In this document: positions 21,035 through 33,986 of the stretch, in pieces
Position numbering within the stretch: position 1 is the stretch's first letter
How the letters are laid out: every line of letters begins with the position of its first letter
Source of the DNA: Clavulina sp. PMI_390
Lineage: Eukaryota; Basidiomycota; Agaricomycetes; Cantharellales; Hydnaceae
Length of the DNA: 64,000 bases
Assembly: GCA_015039315.1 (NCBI GenBank)
Contig: WIDE01000085.1
Span: forward strand, 1 to 64,000
Reading direction: 5' to 3'
Program-made: the position numbers and the translations under genes
The notes under the pieces: generated by a model
Databases searched by the model: none
Told to the model about the DNA's origin: nothing
The model's input: the letters and a program-made list of their open reading frames with translations, nothing else

Positions 21035-23667
21035 TCATATCGTATCCTTTACCTGCGCCCAAGAGCTCAATACGCTCGAGATGCGCATTTGGAGGTTGTT
21101 CTTGCACACAGAGCACTTGCTAGATGAGACAAACGGGGGGTTAAATCAGTATCAACAGTGAAATTAGATAAAAAGCCAAGAAAAACGAGGGTGACAGGCT
21201 GGCAGGGGCGAGAAAGCTCAAGGATCAAAGTCGCTCGACATTTTCTCAGATTCCATTCGGAAAACCCCTTGCCTAGCCCAGCATCCTGGTCCATAGACAG
21301 CTCGAAGCGAAACGCTAGAATATTCCACAAAAAAGACCGAAAATGATTGACCACACTCACACAGAATCCAACAATGGAGCAAGGACCTGCGCCAACTTGA
21401 CGCTGCTCATATCAGGACGCGCCTCCCACGCGAGATATGCCGTGGCAAGCGCCCATGCCCTCAGTACGCTAGCCTCGGTGCCATCGCACGCGACGGGGTT
21501 GTTGCGCGGGTGCCGCGCGGGGAGCGTGAGGAGGATCTTTTTGAGCGCCTCGAGCCGGTGGTTGTGTAAGTGGATGAGTCGGCGGAGGTACACGCTATGC
21601 ATATCAATCACATCCATGCACAGTCAGGTAGGCAGGAGGGAAAACACCACGAGCAAGTCGAATGGGGCATTGGGTCGGGTAGTCGGGCCATGCAGGGATG
21701 AAAGTGCGTGTGAAAAGCATATGCGAGAGAAGACGGGAGGAAGGGGAAAGGGTGAGTTAGTAACGACGATCACCGTTATGGCATCACAGAATGGGCAAAT
21801 CATCTATATGAGCCCAGCCACGAGACGCACCTGCCCATCATTATCACCTGAGCGGCCGAAAACGGGATTGGCGAAGTAATTCATGAAAAAAGTTAGGGGA
21901 GCGACCAATCCAAGCGCCAAAAAGTTGGGGAGGAATTGACAGCCCGAAGGTCAGCAGGAAAGTGTGGTAGAAACAAGGACGGAGAAAAAGCGGAGAAAAG
22001 TAACGCACCTGCTCGTCAGTCACGTTCGTCAGTGGTGTCGCCAAACTAGGCCGGGACGCCTTTTGCGCAATATACTCGAGCCCATACGCCGCGGCCAACG
22101 CATACACATCGACGGGCTGATTCCGGGCGTAGTTCAAATACAGCCTGGTGAGCTCGCTATCAGGGCTCAGGTGCTCGTCGAGAGAGAAACCATAATTGAG
22201 GAGCGCGCCGGGGAGATATGAAAGCGTCTCAAGCGAGGGCGCGTACCGTGCCGGGTTCAAATTGTAGACGGCATGCAAGAGGAGGTTGAGCACTTCTGCC
22301 TTTTCGTGCAGATGGATGAAGATGCGCGGGCCTGGGGGTGTAGGGGGCGTATCCACGGAAGGCGTCTGCTGTTGTTGCTGCTGCTGGTCCTGCTGCTGCT
22401 GCTGTTGCTGTTGTTGTTGCTGGAGGAATTGTGAGGGCGTGGGCAGCGATTGTGTATATGATCCATGATGCGACTGAGATGAGTGAGCACTGCCGGCAGC
22501 GGAAGGCGGGGACTGCGAGGAGGCTTGGGAGACGAACGAGTTGTTCGTCGGCATTGGGAACGGGTATGGATAAGAGGCCGTCTGTTGCGGGTAGTTCGGC
22601 AGCGTAGCACCTCCTGGCAACGATGTTGACGAGGGATCCACGAGGGTCGATGACGACGAGAGGCCCACGCTCACTGACGAAATGGCTCCTGGAGGTGCGG
22701 GGAGTACCGCATCACCCAGGCTTCCGCTCAAGCTTCTGGTCATCATCGAGTCGTTGCCGCTCCCACTGCCCACGCTCTGGTTACCACTAGGATGAGAAGG
22801 GGAAACACCCGGTGCGCTTGCTGCTCCTGAACTACCAGATCCCTGTGATGCTTGGGTCTGCATCTGGCTGGCCTGCAGCGCGGATTGGGTGAGTGCGGGA
22901 TAAAACTCGTTGGCCCCAAAGGTCACGCCATCAAAGGCGGACTGGGGTGGATAGGTACCAGGCATGACTGTAAAAGATGGCGAAGGGTTAAGAGTGGTAG
23001 TATTTGGGGCAGCCAGAGTAGCTGGCGCACTGGAGTTCATCTCGGAATCTTGGGCAGCTGCAGCAGCATATGCCTGTGCAGCTCCTTCTCCTCCTCCTCC
23101 ACCCCCGCCTCCGTCATCAACGCTACCGCTGCCACCGCCTCCTGATCCTGAGCCAGAAGCAGTCATGGGCATGGAGGCATCGGCGCTTGGTGGGGAGATG
23201 AGAAAGGCAAAGGCGTTGCTGGAGCGCTTTAGGAGCAAGTGTGAATGCACATAGAAATGAATCGACTCGGGGACAGTCGTGAGCACGATGTCGGCCATCT
23301 TGCTGGCTGGTTTTCCCCCCTCGGGCGAAGGATTGCCAAACGTATCATACTCGAACATCATCTCGTCATCGGAGCCATAGTCGGACTCGTCGCTGTCGCC
23401 TTTACCGTGGAAGTCAGACCCGAATAGCTGCGCACCAGGATAGAACGTGGTGCTGACGCGCAGAGTGGGCGGCTCGGGCGACTGTGAGAGATGGTCTTGG
23501 TCATCGGGCTGGTAGTGTGCGCCGACGACAGGTTGAGGATGCATGTAAGCAGAGGATGAGGCGGAAGACGCCGAGCGGGCTGCCGACGAAGTGGCAGCGG
23601 CGGGAGGTACAGGATAGTACGCAGAGGCAGAAGATGAGGCCAGAGAGGGGTCGCCACCCATGATCAT
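21035..23667 (-). CDS. BTB/POZ-domain protein with split BTB and low-complexity insert
   Basis: Predicted 664 aa, minus strand, exons 22009-23667, 21831-21847, 21361-21594 and 21035-21119. Phases close exactly. BTB half 1 is at about residues 124-160 (ADIVLTTVPESIHFYVHSHL). A ~280-residue Gly/Ser/Gln-rich insert follows, including a poly-Gln run. BTB half 2 starts at about 450 (IFIHLHEKAEVLNLLLHAVY). The C-terminal helices (MGSVYLRRLIHLHNHRLEAL, AWALATAYLAWEARPD) and a Cys-x2-Cys end (KCSVCKNNL, WAQVKDTI) are characteristic of a basidiomycete BTB family often annotated as transcription regulator or cullin adaptor-like. The 17-nt exon supplies VIMMG just before SVYLRR. The start at 23667 has an alternative Met two codons later (23661). 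Role unproven. Confidence 0.82.
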
Positions 23668-25134
23668 TTTGGGCTGCGGCGAAAAAGGTACAGGCTAGAA
23701 GGAGGAGAGGGGAGCAGGAATGAGAAAGCAAGATCAGATTCAGCTTTGTCGGTCGCACGGAACACGGCGGTGAGGGCAGGTGGATGCCTACGTAGTCGAT
23801 CGTTGACTTAAATACAAGCGGCAAGCGATTTAAACGGCGAGTTTTTGGAATTTCCTCAGATTTTGGGGCGACGGAGACGGGCTTTGTGTCTCGTCGATCT
23901 GACTGGGCGGGATCAACAGAGCCAAACAAAGCACACTGCGCTTATACAATAAACGGACTCCAAGGGGGAGAAGAAGAGGGTCACCCTCAAGCGGGTGGTC
24001 GCATGTGCCTCCGAGCCCCAAGATTGGAAAACTATATTCCACGAGTCTATTTGGATTTTTCTCATGTCAAGTGAAGTGCCGCGTCCGCCCTCGAAGAGAT
24101 AAATCCCACCAGGAAAACATTGCGTGCACCCTTGAGGCGCATCTGAGGTCTGGGTCTGGGTTCATATACCACTCTATCTATAATCGGACCGGATGGGATG
24201 GGATTCGGGGATAGCCTAAATAGTAATAAAAGCCTGTACGCAACCACGAGATTCAATCTTAAGTAGATTACACCTGATCAATCAGTGGGAATGATTGAAG
24301 CCGAAGCCCAATTACAGGGTTACATGCATGCATAATACGTATACATTCAAGGGAGCTCTTATAAAAGCACACGGGTTATGGCGACATGAGACCTGTTGCA
24401 TCCCCGTTCCAAAGGAAGCAAGTGTGCAATGCGAGGTGTGGAGCACATGCTTTGGAGCTGAGAGATACCAAAAAGGACCGCAGTCGTCGAGCTCCAACCA
24501 CTGGGGCAGCGCTCAACAGGGGACCTCAGACACCCGACTCTTGCCTATCGAATCGATGGTTTATTCATCATCTTGATGATCAGCTTGAGCGACCGGGCCA
24601 CATGGCGGCGGCCCGAACAACGTCTCCGGCTCAAAAGAGTAGATCAGTCCGGATGGTAGAAGCAGCGCGCCTCGTCGCTTGACATTCGGAGGCGGCCGAA
24701 TGTATAATGCTAAGCTATTGGACGATACCAAAACTAGGGGAGTCAGCGAGTTGCAGATGTACATACCCATTGTGTGTACATTATATATCGGTAGCTCATG
24801 CATGCCCTAATATGGTCAATTCAGCAAGTCTAGCCTCGAACTTCGTGAAACTATTCATGTGAGAGGTGGTAGGGAGAGAGAGAGAGCAAAAGTACAGAAG
24901 AAATACGAACACGGCCGCAGAAGCGACCACATTGAAGAACAGATTAACCCAGAAGCGGGAGCTTTGCAATCTAGCTAGCTCATTGAACTTTGTCCAGAAG
25001 CGGGCCCACCCCAATGGATATCAGAAAGCAGCAACAAAAAATACACGGATCAACTAAAAAATGCCAATGGACGAGAGAGGAAGAAATCACTGTCTCATGA
25101 GAGAAGAAAGAGAGCTACGTCGGCTGTGTAGAGC
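23668..25134. other. Intergenic between BTB and ARID genes
   Basis: The BTB gene's promoter side and the 3' side of the ARID gene. No gene, repeat family or RNA could be supported. Short open frames here lack domains and splice support. Confidence 0.5.
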
Positions 25135-28100
25135 TCACGCCACGGCGGACACGGCCGCGCCCATGCCCATACCCATGCCCATCCCAACACGGGTGGCGCG
25201 CCCCGCCTGTCCAGCAGGAGCTCCAAACCCAAATCCAGGGCCGGAGCCAAGCCCAGGCCCCCCATCCGCCTCCACCTCGGCAGAAGCAGAGGAAGAAGCG
25301 CTCGCGGAGAGTCCGCCAAGCCGAATTAGGCTCTCGAGCTCGCGGAACGCAACGTCGTCATTTGTTTCGCGCATCAGCAGCGTGACGAGCGTCTCGGAGA
25401 AGCGCGCACTCAGCAGGCCATACTCGTGGTGGTCACCCGAACTGGCGGCAGTTGAAGTGCTGGTGGAGCCTCCGGCGGGAGGAGGGGCAAAAGCTAGTGG
25501 TATTTCTGGGACCGGCTCAAACGCATCGACACCCGCGTCCAGCAAGCCCAGCATCTCCCACATCCTCCGCACCACAACCATCCACCCACCTACGCCCCCG
25601 ACGCCCATCATACCCGGTCCAGCACCTGCACCTCGCCCCCCACCTGCACTACCATCCACAAACACAAGGCCATCAGACCGACGCACCCCTCCAAGCCAGT
25701 ACTGTGCTGCGCGCACGCACGTCCCAGCAAGTGCCCGCCCATACTGTGCCTTCCACTCGCGCTTCAGGCTTGGAGGAGCAAGGAACACGAGTGAGTGTAA
25801 TGAATGCATAACACGCTCGAGATAGCCAATGACCGTCTCCATCGCAAGCGAGTGTGCACCCATATTACCCGACCCACCCATCACCCCTCCAATGCCTACT
25901 CCACCAGCACTCAGCACAGGTGTCGTGCTCTCGAAATCGGCGTCAGTCACCGGCAGCATGCGCACGAGCACCTCAAAGTGACGGGTCAGCCGCTCAGCAG
26001 GGACGTATTGCGCGAGCGCGTGTCGGTTCGAGTCACGCACGGCAAGTTTGGCGAACGCGTCGAGTGCGCTATCGATCGTGTGGTTCAGGCGTGGGGGACC
26101 GATCCCTGGTGTGACTTTCATCGTAACCGTCGCTTCAGGCGGCTGGTTTTGGACCTGTGAAGATGGAGGGAAAGGCACGGGGTGGGGAGGATAGGAGATG
26201 ACGTTGCGCGGGGCGAGTTTGCCCGCATCAAGCTCGGCCTGGTCTAGGAGCGGGGACGTCAAGAGGGCGTACAGCCGGCGTGTCGTCTTGCGCAGGCGTT
26301 TATTCGAGGGCTGCGCAACACCGATAGCGGAATACGTCGAAGCAGACGAAAGCTTCATGCGCTGCATATCAAGCATCCCCACTAGGCTGACAGTGTCCGA
26401 GTGGATCTTGGGAAGGTCTTGTAGCGTCAATTCACGGGACAGCGGACGTAAACGCGTTGTCCCTTGCTCCTGTGAGCCCTCTGCCGGAATGACGGCGCAG
26501 ACACGGCCGAGCACGTCCAGCAGACGCGGGTTCCTCGCCATGAATCCCGGGTTCTGCTCGTGGCCGCAGAGATTGCGAAGAAGATTTAGAATCGTGAGGA
26601 TGGTGTCTGCTGCAGGACGATGACCCGCCCCACGACGGGATGCGAAGGGTGACATCATATCATCCTCGATCTGCCTCAGCAGCTCCGCACGCGTCCAAAG
26701 AGGTTCGTCTTTGTCCTCGTCTTTATCTCCCTCTCCTTCTATGCCCCAGCCCCCGTCATCATCATCATCATCGTCATTGTCGTCGTATAGAGTCGAATCT
26801 CCCGGGAAGGCGGATTCCTCCAATAGATCCACTATCACCTCCAACAGATCCTCACACTTTTCGAGAGGATAACCAAGATTGGGAGGCCCGCCTATCGCAC
26901 TGGGCCCACCGGGGAGAGTGGAAAGCATCGTCAAAGTGGTGAGAGCGTAGGAGATTTCAGGACCCAGCCCAGAAGACAGACAAAGCGTCAGAGTCTCAAT
27001 CTCCACAGGGCCTGCAGGAGATCATTTAAATGGGAAAATAAAGGCAATTGCATAGACAGATTAACATCGAGTCAGCGTGAGATGAGGGAGCTAATATATA
27101 TAGAAAGAGAGCGGAAATGCGTACCAAGCTCGCTAGTTTCTCTCACTTGTCTCCTTCCACTCCCACCACGAACCTCACCCACAACTTTATCCAGCTCACT
27201 CAGGCGTCTTCCACCATACGTATCCATCTTACGCGCAATAGGGACATATTCGACCTTGAAGCGATACTTTGCTTGATCCTGCTGTTGCTTCTCTTGCTCC
27301 TCAGCATCAGCATTCTTCGCCTCCGCATCAGCTTCTTCGCCATCTGGCTTAGGCTTGTCCTCGTCGATCGTCTCGCCGCCTTCTCCAGACTCTTCTTTCT
27401 TCTTGGCTTCGGTGGCATCGGGGGCGGTGGACGTAGAGGCAGAGGCAGATGCGAAGTACGGCTGTGGATCTTTGAGGATTTCGCGCGGAAGGACGTGCTC
27501 GCGCGCAAGCGTCGAGAGCGTAGGTATGGGAGGCGTCATAGCACGTTGTCCGAGATGCCCGTGTGAAAGGTCGTCCTCTGTATGTATGGGAGAGAGCAAG
27601 TCGTGAGCAATATGGAAAACAGAATAAAATAAAATAAACTCCAAATAGAAAGGAGAGAAGACAGCAACCAGATCCAATGTAATAACAGATATAAGAGAAA
27701 AGAAATAGGGAAGAGAACAACGTACCAGCTTTGCGTTTTTGTCCCGCCATGGAAGGCGTACCCGGCATCCCGCCAGGTCCAGCTCCAGTTCCGGGACCCA
27801 TCATACTTCCTCCTGGTATTGGGGGTGCACCAGGGACGCCAGTGGGGGGCTGCTGTGGTCCTCCTGGCTGAGGTGGTGGTCCGCTCATACCTGGCATACC
27901 CGGTGCTCCAGGCGGCATACCCCCCGGAGGAGGGGCATTTGGATTCGCATTCGGATTGGCAGCCCCAGCAGCAGCAGCAGCGTTCGGGTTCATAGATGCC
28001 ATGCGTGCCTGCTGCTGTCTCCACCATAGCTCTTCAACAGGTCCTAGCAAGATACGCCAATACTGCGGGAGGATCTGCCCCGTCGCGACCGTCTGCTGCT

Positions 28101-29992
28101 GCCCACCCGCCTCTGGATTCGAGTTATTCGGGATGGAAATAGTGAGCATCTCAGCTAGACCGAGTTGAGCAGCCACAACACCCCACGTCCCGTCCCTCGA
28201 ATGCTTCGCGCTCCCCATAATCGGGGGTCCAGCAGGCGTAGCAGTATTCGAAGCATTAGAAATAACAGCCCCGAAGAAATCTTGCAGGTCCACAACGCGC
28301 CCGTTAGGGCCTAGACCCATGCGCACGCATCCTTCGCTGACGACTTCGAGTCCCATCGCTGTGAAGCGTGATGTAGCGGGGTTGTATGACGGGTTTGGTA
28401 TGCCTGTGAGTGGAGGAGGGAGGGGCGAGTTGATGGAAGGCGAGGCCATGAGCTCTGCGAGCGTGCGCAGGAAATTTGCGCGCTGTTGGGGGTTGGGAGG
28501 GGGGCGCTGTGGCTGCTGTTGTTGCTGTTGTTGTGGATGTGGCGCATGTTGAGGGTGTGGTTGTTGGGAAGACATGTTCGGATTGTTAGGGTGTTGTGGG
28601 CCGGCAGCGCCAGGGGGAGGTGGTGGTTGTTGGCCGCGGAACTGGGGATGTTGTGGGTTTTGAGGATGTTGGGGGTGCAGCTGTTGCGGATGTTGTTGTT
28701 GTTGCTGGTGGTGAGGATGCTGAGGGCCTCCTGGTCCTGCAAAGCCTGGCTGCTGTTGTTGTTGTTGTTGAGGGGGTCCTAGAAACATACGCGCGAGAAG
28801 AGGGGATCGGGATCGAAGTCAGTCAGTCGATCATAATTATCATCATTTAGCGGAACACAGGCTGATGTGAGAAAAGCGAATCTCTTCTTCTGTCTCTCTT
28901 GGCGCATGAAGCGTGGGAGGGGAGACAAAAAAGAGAGTATATATATCCATATACTTGGAGCAAGCGACATGACTAGGAGACAACGTACCGGGTCCGAGCA
29001 GGGGAATCGGTGGGACGTTGGCGGGGGGCTGACCACCGCTCGCTGCTCGCGACTGAGCTGCGGCCTGAGCGCGCGCGTCGTCAAACGTAAGAGTTTTGAA
29101 AAGATTGATGAGTTACATGAGTCAGAAAAACACGCCATAATTGGGGTGGCTGCCAACTCACGCGTTGTTGGCGATACCAAACGTCTGGGGGGAAGCCTCG
29201 AGTGTGTGCACCAGAGGGTGCTTCTGCGAATGTTGGTACGGGGGGACCTGTACCGTTTGCGAATGCTTCTTGTTGTTGGCTCCAGAGGGCGAGGTGGGCG
29301 TCTCGGATGCTTGCACTAGATGATGTCCGAGTTGAACAGTGGGGAGAGAGCGTCAATGCCGCCGGTCAACAACCGTCCAAGCAAGGTGGTGGTAAGTAGT
29401 CGAAGTCAGGAGAAGTGGAGGAGAAGAGGATAAGATGGGATTTCGCAGGCGAGGTTGAGTTCCAAAATATTTCCCATTCCCCACAATTCGTCAGCCCAGT
29501 TTAAGGGAAGAAGAAGAGGAGCACACAAAGTTTTGTATCGGGCATCACGCCGCCAGTCCGGCAATGGGCATCAGGAATCGCCGTATATAGTTCACACACA
29601 CCAGCCAGCGCACAAGCAGGTAAGCAGGCAAGTCAGCAAGCCGTTGTCGCAAGTTCGCGTGGTGTTGTTGACAGCAGAGAGTTGCGAGAGAATGAAAGTG
29701 TCGTTATCATCAGTGGGTTGCACACACAGAAAATGAAATCAGCAGCAGCCAACTCATTCGACAGATAATGCATACGGACATATTCTTGATAACGATTGGG
29801 CCTGGGGTGTTGCGGCTCATCATTTCGCGAACGGCCTGCTGCACCTCGAGTGGGAACTGTGGGCAAGTAGAACAAGAAACTATTTAGCAGAAATCCGATA
29901 AATCCCAGCGAATCGCCACCGACCTCGGGGAGAGCCTGCTGGATGGCCACGAGTGCCGCACGCTCGTCGAGGGGCTCCTGTGCGGCCTGCAT
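25135..29992 (-). CDS. ARID-domain subunit of a SWI/SNF-type chromatin remodeller (Swi1/ARID1-like)
   Basis: Predicted 1252 aa, minus strand, exons 29924-29992, 29780-29856, 29162-29315, 28989-29064, 27726-28778, 27125-27577 and 25135-27011. Residues about 130-225 are Gln/Pro/His-rich. An ARID-like DNA-binding region spans about 230-375 (NFLRTLAELMAS, VVDLQDFFGAVIS, WGVVAAQLGLAEM, ILLGPVEELWWRQQ). A Pro/Gly/Met-rich spacer and an acidic/basic stretch follow, including KYRFKVEYVPIARKMDTYGG. The C-terminal half starts at about 627 (VEIETLTLCLSSGLGPEISY) and contains LLRNLCGHEQNPGFMARNP, which resembles the C-terminal helical-repeat domain of BAF250/Swi1. This subunit targets the complex to DNA in the nucleus. 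The ATG at 29992 gives a compact 5' end; an upstream in-frame Met at 30115 would run into the shared promoter. Exon 2-3 joining (466-nt intron) is the least certain. Confidence 0.8.
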
Positions 29993-30178
29993 GTCGTGTG
30001 TTTCGCTCGCTGTCCACGACGGCGCTACTGTGACTATATGTCGTTGTTGTGGCTTGTTTGCGTCTGCTCTCCTAATAGTCGCCGTCGTTTCGTTCGCGGC
30101 CGACGTCTCTCTCACCCTTTTTGCCCTGCCGCGTGAAACAGCGACGACCGCTGTTAGTGTTATTGCTGCTTGCTGAAG
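29993..30178. promoter_or_regulatory. Bidirectional promoter between ARID and GRR1 genes
   Basis: Only 186 bp separate the ATGs of two divergently transcribed genes. No TATA box is obvious, as is common for shared housekeeping promoters. CT/GT-rich tracts and short CGACGG-type motifs occur but none is diagnostic. Confidence 0.65.
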
Positions 30179-33100
30179 ATGGCGAAAGGAAAACGCAGCT
30201 CGCCATCTCCAGAGCGCTATGGTGGGCCTACGCCCGGTGGCTCAGACGATGAGCTCGATATTCTTGATATGGACAATGAGAACGACGATGACGACGATGA
30301 GCCAGACATCACCGCCCACCAGCCACGCCAGTCGCAGTGGGCAGTGAACACAGCCAAGGGTGCAGGCCCAGCTGCGATCGGTGGTGGGCCAGCATCACCC
30401 ACTGGCACTATCACGAATGGTCATGGTGCATTTCCGCCACTCGCCTCCACTTCTTCGTCGTCGGCGTCGTCGTCAGTGGCCGCCATGCGCAATGACAACA
30501 ACACTACAGCAGCCGTGCCACCGATATCGATGTCGCTGTCGATCGCCAACTACCTCCCGCATGAGATCCTCGTCCACATCTTCAAGAAACTGGGCAGCAA
30601 GGCCGACCAGCACACGTGCCTGCTCGTGTCGCGCGCCTGGTGCCAGTGCTCCGTCGAGCTGCTCTGGCACAAGCTCGCCGTGCCCAACCTCGCCGCCCTC
30701 CTCAAGCTCCTCCACATCCTCTCACGCAAGGACCAGACATTCGCATACGCCTCGTTCATCCGCCGTCTCAACCTCTCTGCCCACACATCCCACCTCACAG
30801 ACGAGATCGTCGTCCGTCTCGTCCCCTGCGTCCGGCTCGAACGGCTCACTTTGGGCAATTGCGTCACTCTGTCAGACGCATCCCTCGCCCCGCTCTTCAG
30901 CGCCTGTCCGCAGCTTGTCGCCGTTGATTTGAACAATGTGCCCAATGTGACTGACGAGTCCATCATTGCCCTCGCCACGCACTCTGTCCACAAACTCCAG
31001 GGTGTCAACCTCACAAAGTGCGCCCGCATCACAGACGAGGGCATCCTCGCCCTCGCCCGTGCCTCCCCACTCCTCCGTCGCATCAAGCTCCATGGCCTCG
31101 TCCTCCTAACCGAGGAAAGCGTCGTCGCACTCGCACACGGATGCCCCTTACTCCTAGAACTCGACCTCACCAACTGCGACAAGCTCACCGATCGCGCAAT
31201 CCGCGAAGTCTGGCTGCATCTCCACCATTTACGGGAGCTGCAGCTAAACCATGTGACAGGGTTGACCGACGACGCGTTCCCCAGTCCGCCCTCTGGATTT
31301 ACGAGTCGTGTGACCACCACCGCCGCTGCGAATGGTTCAACGACTACTACCACCACGGCGAACGGGCTCGTCCAACCTGCCCGAGCTCGCAATTCCCATC
31401 CGAACCCGTATACGCTTTCCCCTGCACATCCCTTTGACCATTTGCGTCTTCTTGACCTGACATCATGCGCACTCCTCACCGATGCAGCTCTCGAGGGCAT
31501 CATCACGAATGCTCCTCGCATACGCCAGCTCACGCTCACTCGATGTTCCGGCCTGACAGACGAGGCGCTGGGGAGTGTGGGCAAGCTAGGCAGAGGACTG
31601 CATTTCTTGCACCTGGGCCACGTTAGCAAGTGAGTTTCGCCGCAAATATCCTCTCCTTTGTTCTTCCTCTCTGGAGTAATCATGACTGACTTTGGATTTT
31701 TTTCTCCCCTTTCTTCTTCCCGATCCCATTTTTGCTCATTTTGATGCATATTTCGATCGACGATCTATGACTCATTAAACTCGCTCGCTCACGGCAATTC
31801 ATCTATAAAACCGCGCCCTGATCTCTCTGAATCTGATGATCCCTGACCCCTGGATTTGGGCCTCTCTCGCGTGTTATCTCCCATTCCGGCTCGCTCCCAC
31901 ACGCCAAAACAAAATATGCGAAAAAATCCCCCGCCCCATGGAATCCGATCGAAAACAGCTTGACAGATCTCGGGGTTACCCGTCTGGTCCAGTCATGCCC
32001 ACGCCTCCGATACATCGACCTCGCCAACTGCTCACTCCTCACAGACCTCTCCATCACCTCTCTCACATCCCTCACAAAACTCCGGCGCGTCGGGCTCGTC
32101 CGCTTACCTCGCTTGACAGATAATGCCCTGTATGCGCTGGGCGAGAAGAATACGGGGTTGGAGAGGATACATTTGAGTTATTGTGAGGCGCTGGGTGTGG
32201 ATGCTGTGGGATTCCTGGTGGCGAGGTTGGGCAGGCTGACGCATTTGAGTCTTACGGGTGTGGGCAGTTTTAGGAGGAAGGATTTGAGGGCTTTTTGTCG
32301 GTTGCCGCCAAAGGTGAGTAGGATAAGACAAGACTGGTTTTGTGCTTTGCTATTGCCTTTCGCTTTCTTTACCGGGACGTGCTAAGAATAGAAACTAACT
32401 GGTACCTTCCTTCCCTACCTTCATAGGACTTTAACGCGCATCAGCGACTCGCATTCTGTGTCTACTCTGGCAAGGGTGTTTCTGATTTGAGGAAGCATCT
32501 GTATAATATGACGCTGCGGATACAGAATGGGGAGACGATCACGCACGAATGGGTTGGCATAAATCAGAATGCGAATGCCCAACAGCAGCAACAACAGCAG
32601 CCTCCCGTTGTCGTCCCTGCACCTCCAGCCGCCGCCGCTCCTCCTGCTCATGGTGGTCATCATCATCACCAGCACCAGCACCATGGTGTCATGCCTGGTG
32701 CGTTCCTCCCTGATGCTCCTGATGGAGACGAAGGTGAGATGGACGAGGTAGATGAGGCGCTAGGGGACGGTGATGGGTTTGGAGATGATGGTGAGGGAGA
32801 TGGGGATGGTGATGGGGACGGAGACGCAGATGGGAATGGGACGCCGACGGAGGGAGAGAGTGGAGATAGAGTTTTGTGGCCAAGACCGCCTGGTGGCGGG
32901 GGAGGTGGTGGAGGGGGCTCGTCCTCTCGCCCGCATGGCCATTCGTCACGCTCGCATCGCTCAGGAGGGCATCGACACGGCGGCACGTCTTCGTCCTCGT
33001 CGAGAAGACAAGGACCAGCGTCGTCATCGTCCGAATCAACCGCTTCAGACGCTACTGTCACTCCGAGAAGTTATCTCAACGGTACTGCGAGTGGAAGCAG

Positions 33101-33986
33101 CAGCCGCAGTGGAAGCTCGTCGGGAACTCACCAGCAGACTCGATCGTCGTCGTCCCCTTCATCGTCTCGGCGTCATCAGGAGCGCCAGCAGCGTTATGCG
33201 GCTCTTGGAGGTGCGCACAGTGGAAGCGAAGAGACGATTGTGGCGCGAGATCGATCGGGTCAGCGACATGCGAGCGGGAGTGGGAGTAGTCGACATCGCT
33301 CGGCTGGCTCGACGAACAGCGCAGCAGCCATGGCGAGCCCACCGCGTTCTCCGAATTATTCGTTCGCGCAGGCACAAGGAGAATGGCAGGCTCTCGCCGC
33401 CGCCAGTTCTTCTTCCTCTTCATCCGCAGTCAACCCTGCATCGTCATCTAGTTCCAATCCTCTTCCTGCATTCCGCTCGCAGCCTCCGTCAGCGTCAGCA
33501 AGACAGTTCTCGCCTACTCCCTCGTCATCTGCATCGCCCTCTCCGCCTCCTGAAGGTGATATCGAGACGGAGCGAGCGAGAAGAGCTGAGGCGGCTGTAA
33601 GGCGACAACAACAGGAAAGAGATCGTAGCGCGAATGCCACCGCAAATGGAGGTCGATTGCAGCCTTCGAGCCAAGTGAACGGATGGGCGAGCTTGGATCC
33701 AAACGGGAATGGGCGAGCGGGTACCAGGGGAGGAGTCGTTGATGATCGTGATGGGGATGGAGATGAGGGCTATGAGATTGTGGATGGGGAGGCGGATATG
33801 GAGGAGGGGAGGGGCCGGAGCCGTAGGACTGCGACGACTGCGGCTGCTGCTGCGACTGCGAGCTCTGATACGCCCTCAGCAAGCACTAGCGGGGCTGGGC
33901 CGAGTGCTGGTGGAAGCTCTCGACGAGCTGGTGGCCTGGGAGGCGGGTTCCAGAGCCTGTTCGGAGGGCTCAAACGAGGTGCTTGA
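30179..33986 (+). CDS. GRR1: F-box/LRR substrate receptor of SCF ubiquitin ligase, GRR1-like
   Basis: Predicted 1121 aa from exons 30179-31629, 31959-32313 and 32427-33986. An acidic N-terminus (ILDMDNENDDDDDEPDI) is followed by an F-box at about residues 122-165 (YLPHEILVHIFKKLGSKADQ, CLLVSRAWCQCSVELLWHKL). About a dozen leucine-rich repeats of the cysteine-containing AMN1/GRR1 type follow (LERLTLGNCVTLSDASL, LELDLTNCDKLTDRAI, LRYIDLANCSLLTDLSI, LERIHLSYCEALGVDAV). A short insertion of Thr/Ala/Asn-rich sequence interrupts the repeats at about 375-410. After the repeats come a conserved RLAFCVYSGKGVSDLRKHL segment and a ~450-residue Ser/Gly/Asp-rich tail. Yeast Grr1 recruits phosphorylated G1 cyclins and nutrient-signalling proteins for ubiquitination; this is expected here from family identity. 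The divergent neighbour is the ARID gene. Confidence 0.9.

Noticed and set aside
22360..22430. CAG/CAA repeat considered as an expanded microsatellite
   Set aside because: It lies in frame in the BTB gene's low-complexity insert and mixes CAG and CAA codons, so it is normal poly-Gln coding.
30360..31437. Arg/Ser/Pro-rich frames and minus-strand frames overlapping the GRR1-like gene
   Set aside because: Shadows of the F-box/LRR coding sequence in other frames, a result of its GC-rich third positions.
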